From assembly GCA_020881915.1 (NCBI GenBank), contig JAJFPB010000004.1:1860001-1924000 (forward strand): a stretch of DNA of 64,000 nucleotides. Direction: 5' to 3'. This stretch comes from Paramyrothecium sp. XJ0827 (Eukaryota > Ascomycota > Sordariomycetes > Hypocreales > Stachybotryaceae). Made by a program: the position numbers and the translations under genes. The notes beneath the pieces were generated by a model. The model ran no database searches, was not told the DNA's origin, and saw only the letters and a program-made list of their open reading frames with translations. Within the stretch, counting starts at the first letter, position 1, and every line of letters begins with the position of its first letter. Positions 10,976 through 22,506 of this stretch are shown here, piece after piece.

Positions 10976-13900
10976 CTGCTCCTCCGCCCGCCGGCAGAGG
11001 CCGAGCCATTTTGACAGATAAAACTCGTGTGCATCCGCATCTCGATGGTGCTGGTCGAGCAGTGTCTGATCCAGTTGGAACCAAGAACCCTTCAGGAGCA
11101 GCCAAGGCGGACGGAGCAAAAGCTCCTTGGCCCACGCGATAGGCTGGTGCGGCAAGGCAGCGCTTACCAAACGAGTCCCGATCCCTCATCCCGGTCCGCT
11201 TTTGTTTTATTCTTTCCGCAGGCCCCGGCCCTCAGCAATGGAGCACGTCGGACCAGCCCAACCAACCGCAGCCGTCGGTCCAACATATGGCAACTTCCAA
11301 TCCTCCTTCTCCAGAAGCTCGTGTGTCCCGCACTCCTTGGTCTGCTGCCACCTGCAGCCACGCTAGGGACGCACGGCCAGGCGATCGTGGGCCTGCGCAT
11401 GCGCTGCCTAGCATCGCAATCAAGGGTCTCCGTCCGCCTCCACGTTGGCCAGCGCGCCTCACTCACCCTGCGATCTCACCACTGCATCCGCGCTCCGTTG
11501 CATCGTCAATACGTCTCTTTGCCAACGTCCTGCATCATCGGTATAGAGTCCGTCTCGTTTGAGCTTCTCCGGCCGCCATCCGACGCTCGTGTGGCCCAGC
11601 GTCCCGCGACCCTAGGCCTCGCCGTACACCCTCTCAGTCTCACAGTCCTCCTCAGCAGTTTTCACGCCCACTGCGAGATCCCCTAGTTACTATATCGGGG
11701 CTCAAGCAGTTGTGCAAAATCAGATGTCTCTCTCAATAGGGAAATGAATTCATAGCGACGACCAAATCCAGGAACGAAAATGCCAAGAATTTCCACTTTT
11801 GCAAACGCTTTCTGCGTGGCTCACGGTGATCGCCCGTTAAAAAAAATCTCGGCCTATTACCTCCTCAGCCTGACTTCTTAAACTTTTTCCTCCCTCGTAA
11901 CGGTCTAGTGTCGCATGCGAAACCAAAGAAGCGTTTTCCACCCCACTGACCAACGGAGCCATTGATTCTGGACCTTGAACTGCCCCCGCTCGCCCTTACA
12001 GAACACCTGCCGATTGGGACGGTTTGTTTGCGTGATGCTCTGGCCTACAGAGGTGACGCACTAGCAAGCCCTTTTCGACAAAATTTGCTGGCAAAGAAGG
12101 TTATGTGGACGCAACGGCTTGTCTTCAGCATGGTCACTCGAGCAATCACTTCTGCGATAAACGCTACACTACGCGGCTTCTCCCTGGCATGTCTACGTTG
12201 CTCGTCAGGTACTCACGTAATTAGTATCTGTCGGTGATATCTGCATAATGCAATGGAGAAAAAGTGTGCCACAACAGCTTATTTCTGATGTGCGAGCAGG
12301 GTCTCCAAGGGTTCGAGCTCGCCTCCCGCTCCTCGAGATTGGCTGCTGGCTAGCGCCCTTGGTGCCTAGGCAAGGGTGGGCCGCTCATCTTTTCCGCTTT
12401 CGTCTGTGAGATTATCGGCCGAAGTCCATGTTGTGGGCATCTCAGACATGTTCAAACGGCATCCCCAAGAATGATATATAGCGTCAATATGATGATAGAA
12501 AATCTAGAATTCTTTTCACCGCGAGACCCTCCCACGCCCCAACGTGGCCTGACTTATCACAACGTCCTTTTCATTGGTGCTGAGGGCTCGGAACCCGCCT
12601 CCGAAACCTCACCTCAGCCTCATACACAACTGCAATATGACAGGTCCATGACGGCAGTGAGGAGTAATATTCGGCGTTAGTGGAGCAATACTGTGGTATG
12701 GCTCGGACGAAAATGAAAACAAAAAGGAACATCCGTTGCGCTCGTGTGGTTCATGCGCCAGTGAGGGCGCACGCTCTTTTGTCAAAAACCCATTAGACAT
12801 ATCCACTTTGGCTAAACTCGTTGCACGCCTGTTCTGGCAATTACCTATTCCCCAGAAGAGCTCAATCACACTGCGTGTGACCTCCATACGTCTACTTGAG
12901 GGCCTTGTCCTGTTGCCTACTTTTTTCCTACTTCAGCATAAAGTGCATGCCAGTTGAGGTATCTCCGAGCGGCCTGCCACCAGTTGTTCGTCACAATGCA
13001 GGGACCTTGACGGAAATCCGATCCGTTGGCGGCAAGATCGGCTGAGGTTCCTGGTCAATTAGATGATGGGTGGTGTCTTGAACAAATGTGCATGCCGAAC
13101 ACAGGTCCTCGCCTCACGAAGCCAAGCTTCGCCCGAGATGAATGCATGGAAACTTGACTTTTCTTTTCTTTTCCTTTGCTTTCTTTTGTCAAGTTCCACG
13201 CGAGTCACACCTCTCTGTGAGCGCGTGTCTCAATTCAACGTTGCCTGCCCTGCTTGGTTAGCTTGGAGGTGGGGGGTGAGATGCTCTGACCGGACTGACG
13301 GGTCCGGGGCACGATTCACCTCCTAATGTCGTCCAGGTACAGTACAAGACCATGAAATGGGCCCTGCGCGGACCTGCGCTATTCAGCGGAGCAAATGCTC
13401 CTGCGATTTGACCGGTTTTCTACAACACCGCTTGGACAACTGTCAATAAGTCGGATGGAATCGATTCTGAGCGGACAATACCTCGTGTTGAAAGCCTCAT
13501 CTACGTCATTCTGCCGACTCACTATCCTAAGATGAAAGTGCAGCAGTTGTCTACTGCATCTCACGCTGATTCGAGAAATCCGCACACAACGATCTTGTCA
13601 ATGTCTCAATTCGTGCGCACAGTAGGATGGCAGATTCTGCCACGCGCCCACAACAATTTTTACCCGAGTCGAATGGTCTAAACCGAGTCACATTCCTCTG
13701 CGACTCTATAAAACAGTTGGTTGCCATTTGCGTCGTGCAGACCGCCCAATGCTGGTACACAACGTTCGTTAGTTCAGCCCCTCGGTGTGGCAATCGCTGA
13801 TAGGATGATGCATGAGCAGGTTACAGGTTGCCTGTTCTCTTTTTAATGTGCCGTTGCACCGTTGCGCCAGGGTGTAAGACTCATCGACTCCTCCCACTCT

Positions 13901-16900
13901 TGCCAGAAGTAAGTCAGCAACTTCAATGGTGATGAGCGCTGTATCGTGGCAGCCCAGGCTGGGTTGCAGACATGAGTCGCCAGAAGCGGCGGTTGTTGCG
14001 GTTGAAATTTCGGATGTTAGCTGTTGTACACATAGCATGACCAGCTCGACACTTCGTGGATTGACAGTCGCTAGATGTACCTTGGGTCAGGTACCCGAGC
14101 GTGTGGCCTGACATAGACCCCTGAAAATTGGCTCGGAACATCTTTGTCACCAGTTGCTGCCCGATGGAAACGTTCCAACTCAAGCATCTTGCATGCGGGC
14201 GTAAGCAGGGGGCTTAACCGTGCGGGTGACGTGGAATCATCTGCAGTGTTTTTCAAATCTGATTGATGACCTCGACACAAACTGGAACATCGGCAGATGC
14301 TCCCCGGCAACTTCACCAAGTGCTTCCCTACTGTGGTGAGGAATGTTGCCCTGTATTGACGGCAACTGCAGTATATCTCAATGTTCCAGTGGATAGTCAG
14401 AAAAAGGTTCGTGTAGATCAATATCGATGCCAGAACCTTCCTTATTGGTACGCTCTGAATATGGACTTGGAATTGCTGTTGCGGCTCTTGCAAGCTCAGC
14501 GTAGACAATTCATGAGCTCTCAGGATGCATTTTTTCACGCAAATTGACCTTCAGTATTGTAACACGCAGGACGATAATGAATTACCGAACAGATCGAACC
14601 CTTAGCTGCTGAACAGGTGCTCTCGAAAGCTCAATTATCTACTAGCAGATGCGCCCAAATTATGCTCTGTCTACTTGCCTCGATGTTAAGCTTGCGCCTG
14701 GTGATTTTTCCTGATATACAAAGTCTATCAATTAGTGGACTGCCTAAAAAATTACCACCTTTAATGGGTTATCATGTCATGTTCACGTCATTGTGACTTT
14801 CTGCAGCTGTCCGAGGGCTAGGCCCACTATACTTGCATTTATCAAGTTTTGTGCAGAGTCGTACGTCTTTTCAATGAGGATATGGCATGCTGCGGCTGCT
14901 GGGACCTTTCAAGGTACTGTTTCAGGTTACTTTGAATCAGAGGTTGCTGTTTGTTTTTCAAGCAAATGCATTGTACAGATGAGCTGGTGAACTTGCATTG
15001 CGAAGACTGTATGAGAAGCTTTGTTCAATTTTAGATCATACAACAACTATGCCATACCTTTGTAGAATACAATGAACAAAATTACAGAGATGTTGATTTC
15101 TGCTTTCCCGATATCAGTTTCGGCGTATCTACCAGCCGCTTCGCCGAATGCCCCGACAAAGGCCCCGGGCCGGTGGACACGTGACGCTCTCGGTGCCCCA
15201 CTCCGGGCCCGGACGGCATCAGAAGCCGGAGTGCGAGCCCGGAGTAAATCGGTAGAGTACGGGAATGAGGATTTCACGGCTCCATCGAAAACATTTATGT
15301 TATCTCTGTACGCCAGCAGGCACTGGAAGTAACGAAATGTGTAAAGAGGGAAATTGAAGCAGCCATACGCTATGTCCAGTGTGAGACTTCTCAGACAAGT
15401 TTCGACACCATTACCAGCAGAAACCGTCGGGCTTCATATTTCACAGGCGTGCGGGTGCCGGCTCAGTAGCTGTGCACGCCATGTATCAATACAGGCCAAA
15501 TTTATCCATGCCCTGAACCCCTTCCCCGCTTTCTCGATTTCCACGTTCAATTGACGTCAGAATGTGTCGCGTGTGAACGGAGGCCGAACCCTTGATCCTT
15601 GCCGAGAGTGTTGTTCACGCTCACTCAGTCTGACTATCTTGATGCCCAAGACGGCTGCGCCACGATCGCTCGCCCAACGGTGTTCTTTTAAGGAAAGGAT
15701 CAGCCGTGTTTGAGTCTAGAATCCTTCGGCTAACCCAGAGGTGAAGTGCAAGCCTTGTTTTGTGAGACAAATGCCAATGGCAGAACCGAAACGGGCTGCC
15801 TTACTGCCAAGTAGGTCTTACAGTATGCCTGCTGGAAATGGCAGGATTTGCTGGACCTTCGGTCCATTGTGTAACCAATAGGACTGGCTTGTTGGGCATT
15901 TAGCATTGCCGTTGTTTAACGGAAAGCCATGACAAATAAGCCAGAGCTTAAAAATGCCCGCTGTGGTAGGACTACAGGGCGTATTTTCCAGCTTTCTTGC
16001 TTGACATTCTTATATTCATGGCGTAGAAACCCAATCCTCGCAGGAAGGACTTTCAGATCAGCCCCTCGGGCGTGGCCATTTAGGCGTTCGGGTGCAGCGG
16101 ATGAGGCTTCCTCCACCGGAGAACGTTCTTACATGGCCCGGAGAGCTTGTCGACACTTGAACTCAACATGTTCACAGTTCTCGGCTTTGTACCTCTGCGA
16201 TATGGATTGGCAAGAATACGAGTCGGTTAGAAGCAATCAGATCCTTGGGAATGGAAACTCGAATGCATGACAACCCTTTGAAAGCATTATTTACTCCCCC
16301 CGGGACAAGAAGATCTCCATCTCAGGTGCTCATAGTAGCATGTAATCATTGGCATCGTATATACATGCTATTCCATGGCAGTTGCCCCCTCAAGCTTTAC
16401 ACACGTAATTGCTGGTCCTCGATGTTTAATCGCAGCATTTTGGTGGCAATTGTTCAGGTTTTGACGCACACAGAATTGATTTGAGCTCTGTGCCCAATGA
16501 GCTTCCCCTATGCAACGCCGGAAGCAATCAATACCATTGCATCGAGTATGTAATTCTTGCTTCAGTAAATTAATCCTTGTTGCCATCGGAAGCCTCGACA
16601 TAGTCTGTCTTTGCTCCATGTTGATGACGTCGAATTTCGTAACGGATGTAATCGTGGGTGAGCTTGAAAGGAGTGACCTTCTCAGGCGAAGGGCAGTCTC
16701 AGTTTCTTCGATCATTGAGATCTTCGGATAGCAGACGATCTTTCTCCAAGCGCATCGACGGATTGCAATAGCAACGTTGAAAGACAATGTCATCTATCAC
16801 GCGCGTACTAAATATCGATGAGAGCTTCGAATTATGTACGAGAGGCGGGGTGTACAATTCTAGAATAGATATAACGTAGGGTGTTCGGCCTGTGCGGTCA

Positions 16901-17136
16901 TTTTTACAGCTCATGAGAAAGCCTTCCTGTTCTCCGTGACGACTCTCGCGTACTGTATTTCCCACGTCGCTCCACATTTCCTATTAAGCGCACTTGAGAT
17001 AACATAGCTCGGACTCGAGCCACACCAATCTACTCATGAACAGAAGTTGTTTGTTCATGTTACAGCACGATCTCTCCAATTCGGACAGAATCTTGCATCT
17101 TAAGGAACTTGGTGGGTTATCCACATCATCCAATTA

Positions 17137-17252
17137 GGGCGAATGGTTTAGTGGTATAATACTCCCTTAGCATGAGCGATCAGATCTGCTTAGCAGGCTT
17201 GATCATGGCGACTCTCTGGGAGTGGTCCGGGGTTCGATTCCCCGTTTGTCCA
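17137..17252 (+). tRNA. tA(AGC): tRNA-Ala (anticodon AGC) with 44-nt intron
   Basis: Mature exons 17137-17172 and 17217-17252 form a complete cloverleaf. The acceptor stem pairs GGGCGAA with TTTGTCC (two G-U pairs). The D arm follows, then anticodon stem CTCCC/GGGAG, loop TTAGCAT with anticodon AGC, and T arm CGGGG-TTCGATT-CCCCG, with discriminator A. The intron (17173-17216) begins at the canonical position one base after the anticodon. It can fold through GATCA/TGATC and an inner CTGC-TTA-GCAG hairpin. Internal promoter boxes are good: A box TGGTTTAGTGG and B box GGTTCGATTCC. A T-run near 17286 could end pol III transcription. CCA is not encoded, as expected in eukaryotes. Confidence 0.93.
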
Positions 17253-17756
17253 AATTGTAGAAGGTCGGGTTCTCACCTGGTCTTTCTTTTTGTCCCACGT
17301 GGCATGAGAAATAGTTTTCGCTCTTTTTGTTTCGTGATGCATTCATTATGCTTCGCGGTCGACTGATAGTAATGAGCTAGAGAGTAACGAAACATGAAAG
17401 TGCAGGTGGTCATCTGGTTATATATGTGTCATGACCGATAACACATAGATTCATGACATTTTGGTTATCAGTCGTTGATAGCCACGAGACAACACCAAGA
17501 TTCCCGCCATGCTCTTGTTCCACTCTCCAACTGTGCTCGCCTCGCAGGTGGTCTGCGATTGTAAAGCCGGTCGGTTCTAGGACGGTGTTCTGGCATATCC
17601 TCGTGGTTCAGACGGGACTCGCTTGCGGGAATGTGACCATGAGCTGCAGAGAATTGTGAATAATCACCATGAATTGGCCCTGGGGGAACTGCAGGCAGGG
17701 CGTGGAATGGTCGAGGAGTACCTACGCTACGCCATTTGCCTATCTACGAGTCCAAC

Positions 17757-17898
17757 CCCATGTGTCTCGTCAGGGACAAAATACTAATATCGCCGTTTTG
17801 ATCACTGGTTAGGATTATGGTTAGTCTATTCAGCGATCAAAACTGTGATATTACTGTTTTATTCCTTTTAAAAATACGGTTGGTGTGCTGCTAGGGAC
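17757..17898 (+). mobile_element. Short inverted-repeat (MITE-like) element, copy 1
   Basis: The core 17772-17866 has 33-base imperfect terminal inverted repeats: AGGGACAAAATACTAATATC at the left and, reverse-complemented, AGGAATAAAACAGTAATATC at the right. A central spacer of about 29 bases separates them. A second copy lies in opposite orientation at 41203-41344. Similarity between copies continues 15-30 bases outside the core on each side, so the real element is about 140 bp. No coding capacity. Target-site duplications were not clearly resolved. Class is inferred from structure only. Confidence 0.7.
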
Positions 17899-19170
17899 CT
17901 TCCCACCAGCGACGATGGGCGGTTGTTACCAGTATGCACGGACACACCAGCCATAAAGCACTTGGACTATTCATTTCAGCGTCCCCGACCGATTGGTGGC
18001 GAGAAGTGCGCACGGTGTAGGGTAGGATCATGCGTGTTAAAGGCACAGGAATCGACGATGAGATACTCGATGGGCTGCAAAGTGAGATCAATATAGAGTC
18101 ATGTTTCAAACTCAGCGCTCCGTAAATAAGCGAGTAACGATGGCGAAGCGCACTATGTCTGTTGGATGACGATGCTGGGTATCATATCTTTTGTGTGATG
18201 TCAATCTTATCCACAATTTCGCATCTCGGCCATCAGCCGAATAAGATGGCCAGGAAGGCGGTAGCTAAACAGCATCCGGAGAGCCGACCATTCTCTCCGC
18301 ACTCACACAGTATTTGCCGGATCCTGAAAAAATCCGGGGAAGGATGCCCGGCTATGCGACAGCTGCGGCAGGGACCGAACGTAGAGATGCCGGCTGCCGG
18401 TTGACGGCGAGCCGAGGAGGCTATTGGGAGAGGAAGTAGATTATCAACCTCTCGAATGAAACGAAATGTGGCAGACAAAAATTGTAGGGACTTGCATGTT
18501 GGAACTTACGCTAAGTCACTGGCGTCTGCTTAAGGCTGCCATGGACTGGATGGCGCGTATGAGAAGCATCGGCATAGCACGGCTCAAGGCTTTGTTACTC
18601 GATGATCCCCACGATGATGAAGCTGTTCTCCGCGACGCAAAACCTGGAGTAGCCCCTCTGTTGCGGAGAAGCTCGCTGAGGCCATTGACGATATCGGACT
18701 GGGGTTGATGGGCTGATTGCGTCGTGTCTCGTTAGGCCGAGAATTGCCGCTTCGATTTGGCGGTTGCTGGGTGAGAATGGGCACAGCAGGCGTGACTCGT
18801 GCAGCACGAGAGAGCCTCAGCTTCACCGAGAGTAGCCGTGGACGCTGGACCATGCACGGGACTAGGAAGGGGGCAAAAGGCCGGCGTCCCCGCTCGAAAT
18901 TGGGGACGAGAGGTTTTAGAAGACGAAAGGCGGGGTCGTTCTGGGAGGAAAGTCTAGAACAACGTGCTCAATGAGGACAAGTTCTGTGGTTTGGGTAAGA
19001 TGCAGAAACTCGAGCCAGATCAGCGACCTAGATACCGCACCTACTGAAGGTAGTCTAGCAGCTTGGCCCTGGGCTTTGGTAGGGCGCATCAAGCCACCCG
19101 CGGTTACGCCAACCCATGGGCGCCGTCGCTAGCTTAAGGTACGTAGGAAGCCGCCGGAAGGGGGAAGGAG

Positions 19171-19185
19171 AAAAAAAAAAAAAAA
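19171..19185. repeat. Poly(A) run of 15
   Basis: Uninterrupted run of 15 A after a purine-rich stretch. No retroposed gene is recognisable upstream, so it is recorded only as a homopolymer. Confidence 0.8.
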
Positions 19186-19917
19186 GTCTGCACCCGGTGG
19201 TCGAGCAAAAGAGAGGGCTGCGACGAACCTCCATTCGCACCAATCCTACTGCTCGCTGGGCTTACGGCATGCCAAGGACATGAGATTAGTTTGCAGTCTT
19301 ACTACACCCAACAAATAGACTAGGTAGGCAGTTGGTCATGTGCTGAGCAATGGGTTTGTGTTCAGGCTGGCAGCAGTTATATCAGTGTCCCGAGATAGCA
19401 CCGATCAGAAACCCACCCTGCAGGCCCTTCCGGCACGTTACATGACGCTACAGGCGGCGTGCTCGGGGGCCTGCGGCCCACTGTAGCTTATCGAGGATAC
19501 CCCACAAGCCCCCTCCTGGACGGAAGCCCCTAGCGGCCTTATCTGGAGGTGGGGGACGCTTCTGTTTGGCTGGCCCGTCTCGAACCGTCGCTCGGCCACC
19601 AGGTAGACAGCACTTGGCCCTGCGGCGAAAATCTCCGACGAGATACCTGCTGCCAAGCTGGTGAGGCCGCCGGCGGGCAAGGTAACTGGAACCTGGCTTG
19701 CGTGCCCGGGGGCGCGTAGCGTGTACCACCCCATGTCGTCTTGGCGTGGTTGGCGCAAACAAGGTTCGACAACCTCGAAAAGTGAAAGTGATCGGTGCGC
19801 GCCCTGCAAACTGATACGGGAAGACAAGCAACCACCAAGCCGGCATCTGCATACTGGGCAGGGGCGAGTCTACATAAGCAATTCGATCTGCGCTCTGGGC
19901 AAATCTTGTTTTGGCAC

Positions 19918-20185
19918 CCTGTTCATTGCCCTCCCCTCGTCGCTCTTCATAAACTCTTCCTCCTCCGCCTTTTCGTTCCCATCTACTCCTCCCCTCTTCT
20001 TTCACCACCGTCGCCTTTCTCCTCTCAGTATCGTACAGTCGCTGCGCCAGTCGCACGCCTCTGGTTGAGTACCCCGACGGGAGCAGAGAACGCGAAGCAT
20101 CAAGCCGGCCGACTCAACTATCGGGCGCAACGCTTGTTGTCCTAATTGGAATCATTCGGAATTGGTCAACAAATCAGTCAGCACA
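19918..20185 (+). promoter_or_regulatory. CT-rich promoter and leader of amino-acid permease
   Basis: A long pyrimidine tract (about 19925-20030) precedes the permease start, as is common at transcription starts of well-expressed fungal genes. Two GATA-core sequences on the minus strand further upstream (TTATC near 19486 and 19538) could bind an AreA/NIT2-type nitrogen regulator; such short sites occur often by chance. Confidence 0.4.
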
Positions 20186-21948
20186 ATGTCCAAGGAAAAG
20201 GTCTACGACGACGGTGTCGGTGGCACGGCCACAGACATCGAGGCCAGCACCTCTCCCACGCAAAACCCAGAGTACAACCTCGCCGCTGGCCATGACCAGC
20301 TCGAGCGTGGCCTGAAGAGCAGACACATTCAGTTCCTTGCCCTTGGTGAGTTATCCAGACCGACCCTCGAGCGACAGCCCGGGATTGGGATCCCTGCTCG
20401 ATAGGGAATCATGCGCACCCTCCCCGCAGTGCCAAGACTAACCTTCCTCTTTCACCAGGTGGTGCTATCGGAACAGGCCTCTTCGTTGGCTCTGGCGGTA
20501 TCCTTGCCGACACGGGCCCCGCGCCTCTGTTCATGGCCTACCTGTCCATGATGATGATGGTGTGGAGCATCATGAACAACCTGGCCGAGATGGTGACCTA
20601 CCTGCCCATGCGCGGCATCACCGTTCCCTACTTTGTCGGCCGCTTCGTCGATCCCAGTTTGGCTTTCGCCAGCGGCTGGAACTACTGGTACGTCTACGCC
20701 ATGCTTGTCGGGGCCGAGGCTAGCGCAGCTGGTATCATCATCGAGTATTGGGACCCTCCCGTTCATATTGCCGTTTGGATGACGATTGTCCTGGTTGTCA
20801 TGCTGCTGCTCAACATCATTGCTGTCGAATTCTTTGGCGAGGCCGAATTCTGGTTCGCCAGTATCAAGCTCATCACCATCTGTGGTCTGATCATCCTCGG
20901 TATTGTCATCTTCTTTGGCGGCGGACCCAACCAGACATTCATCCTTGGTTTCTCTTTCTGGGAGGATCCAGGCGCCTTCACCGAGTACAACGCCCCTGGC
21001 TCTACCGGCCATTTCCTGGGCTACTGGCACGCCTTTGTTGCTGCAGGTTTCGCCTTCATCACCTCGCCTGAACTGATCGCCATTGCCGCCGGCGAGACTG
21101 TCGCCCCTCGCCGCAACATTCCCAAGGCCGCCCGCCGCTTCATCTGGCGATTGGCCATCTTCTACGGCGTCTCCTCCCTCATCATTGGTATCCTGGTGCC
21201 CTACGACGACCCGGGTCTGCTTGGCGCCTCCAAGAACGCTAGTGCATCGCCTTTCGTGCTCGGTATCCAGAGGGTTGGCATTCCGGTGTTGAACCACATC
21301 ATCAACGGCGCCATTCTCACTTCAGCGTGGTCTGCTGGCAATTCGTTCCTCTACTCGGGCAGCAGAGTCCTGTACTCCATGGCCCTCAGCGGCCAGGCCC
21401 CCTCCTTCTTCAAGCGCACGAGCAAGAACGGCGTGCCCTACTTCGCCGTTCTGGCCACCTGGTCCATCGGTCTGCTCGCCTACCTGAACGTCTCCAACTC
21501 CGGCGCAACGGTTTTCACCTGGTTTATGAACATTTCCACCATGTCCGGCTTCATCGCCTGGATTGTTGTCATGATCACCTACCTGCGATTCCGCAAGGCC
21601 ATGATCTACAACAACATGTGGCATGTTTTGCCTTACAAGACCCCCCTGCAGCCTTATGCCACATGGGCTGTCCTCTTTATCCTGTCACTTCTCACCATCA
21701 CGAGTGGTTTCCATATCTTCATTGGTGATAACTGGGATGTGCAAAACTTCATTGCGGCCTACGTTACTCTGCCCATCTTCCTCGCTCTCTACTTTGGCCA
21801 CAAGATTTACTTCCGCACGCGCTTCGCCATCCCTGTCGAAGAGATTGACGTTATCACTGGAAAGAAGGAAATGGATGAACTTGAGGCCACGGACGTGCCT
21901 CCCGTAGCCAAGAACTGGCTGCAGAAGGTATGGTTCTGGATTGCGTAG
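20186..21948 (+). CDS. Amino-acid permease, YAT family (proline/general type)
   Basis: Model: join(20186..20345, 20459..21948), 549 aa. A plasma-membrane proton-coupled amino-acid permease of the APC superfamily. A hydrophilic N-terminus of about 45 residues leads to LERGLKSRHIQFLALGGAIG, whose last part is joined across the 113-nt intron, then GTGLFVGSGGIL, the TM1 signature. Further family marks: GWNYWYVYAMLVGAEASAAG, SPELIAIAAGETVAPRRNIP and NSFLYSGSRVLYSMALSGQA. About 12 hydrophobic segments are seen, with a short charged C-terminal tail. The start at 20186 is the first ATG in the open frame. Codon use is strongly C-ending, suggesting good expression. The substrate is uncertain: similarity recalls proline (PrnB/Put4-like) and other fungal YAT permeases. 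Confidence 0.93.
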
Positions 21949-22506
21949 AAAGCAACACTAGAATGCTCTTGGATTTACCATAAGAGGGAGAGATTAGATA
22001 TAGCACAAAGTACATTAGACGGCTAGTTACGTCGAATGCCATTTGATACCCCATATTCAAACCCCTGTCGGAAATGCTACAAGTACTAGTTGCAGTCTCT
22101 ATAATTTGAAGACCCGAAACACTGGCGGCAACGAAGATGAAATCACAAGCTAATAGATGGTCACACGCGGCTTGGGATGCCGAGTATTCTGCAAAGAAAT
22201 CGTGTTGCTTCCACCGCGAATGCCATCAGGGAGCCATGCACAGTACCAATCACATGGACGTTCCCGCACAACGCATATACACACGTGCTTTATTTGCTCC
22301 AAATGTAAGGCTTGGGTATATATATATACAAAGAATCCGTCTCATGGCGGCACTAAATGAATAAAGGTTGCAATATCTCTGTAATTGCTGGCGGATACAT
22401 CAAATCGTCATCAACAGCCGTAGCAGTGCTCCTGCGAAAGGGGCGTGAAAAAGGAAGGGGGGGAAAAGGGTATGAGGTGCTTCCAACAGGCAGAGTCGGA
22501 AGCAAT
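21949..22506. other. Intergenic between convergent permease and tyrosinase genes
   Basis: About 560 bases expected to hold both 3' UTRs. TTTATT at 22289-22294 reads AATAAA on the minus strand, about 210 bases after the tyrosinase stop, and may be its polyadenylation signal. Confidence 0.5.

Larger units (their letters stand above)
9761..17136. other. Gene-poor interval with simple repeats
   Basis: About 7.4 kb in which I find no supported protein gene. Open frames up to about 219 codons exist in GC-rich stretches (for example around 10.6-11.7 kb), but they overlap on both strands, are low in complexity and show no family motifs. The interval contains GGTA-type and GT repeats and a triplicated octamer. 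No transposase or reverse-transcriptase signature was recognised. Highly decayed elements cannot be excluded by eye. Confidence 0.5.
17253..20185. other. Intergenic upstream of the amino-acid permease
   Basis: About 2.9 kb without a supported gene. It holds one copy of the inverted-repeat element (17757-17898), a 15-base poly(A) run and, near its right end, the CT-rich promoter and leader of the permease gene. Antisense open frames around 19.4-20.0 kb have no recognisable similarity. Confidence 0.5.

Noticed and set aside
11027..11686. 219-codon plus-strand frame
   Set aside because: No similarity or motif recognised; overlapping frames on both strands are equally open.
20452..21297. 281-codon minus-strand frame opposite the amino-acid permease
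   Set aside because: Antisense shadow; the plus strand has the full permease.
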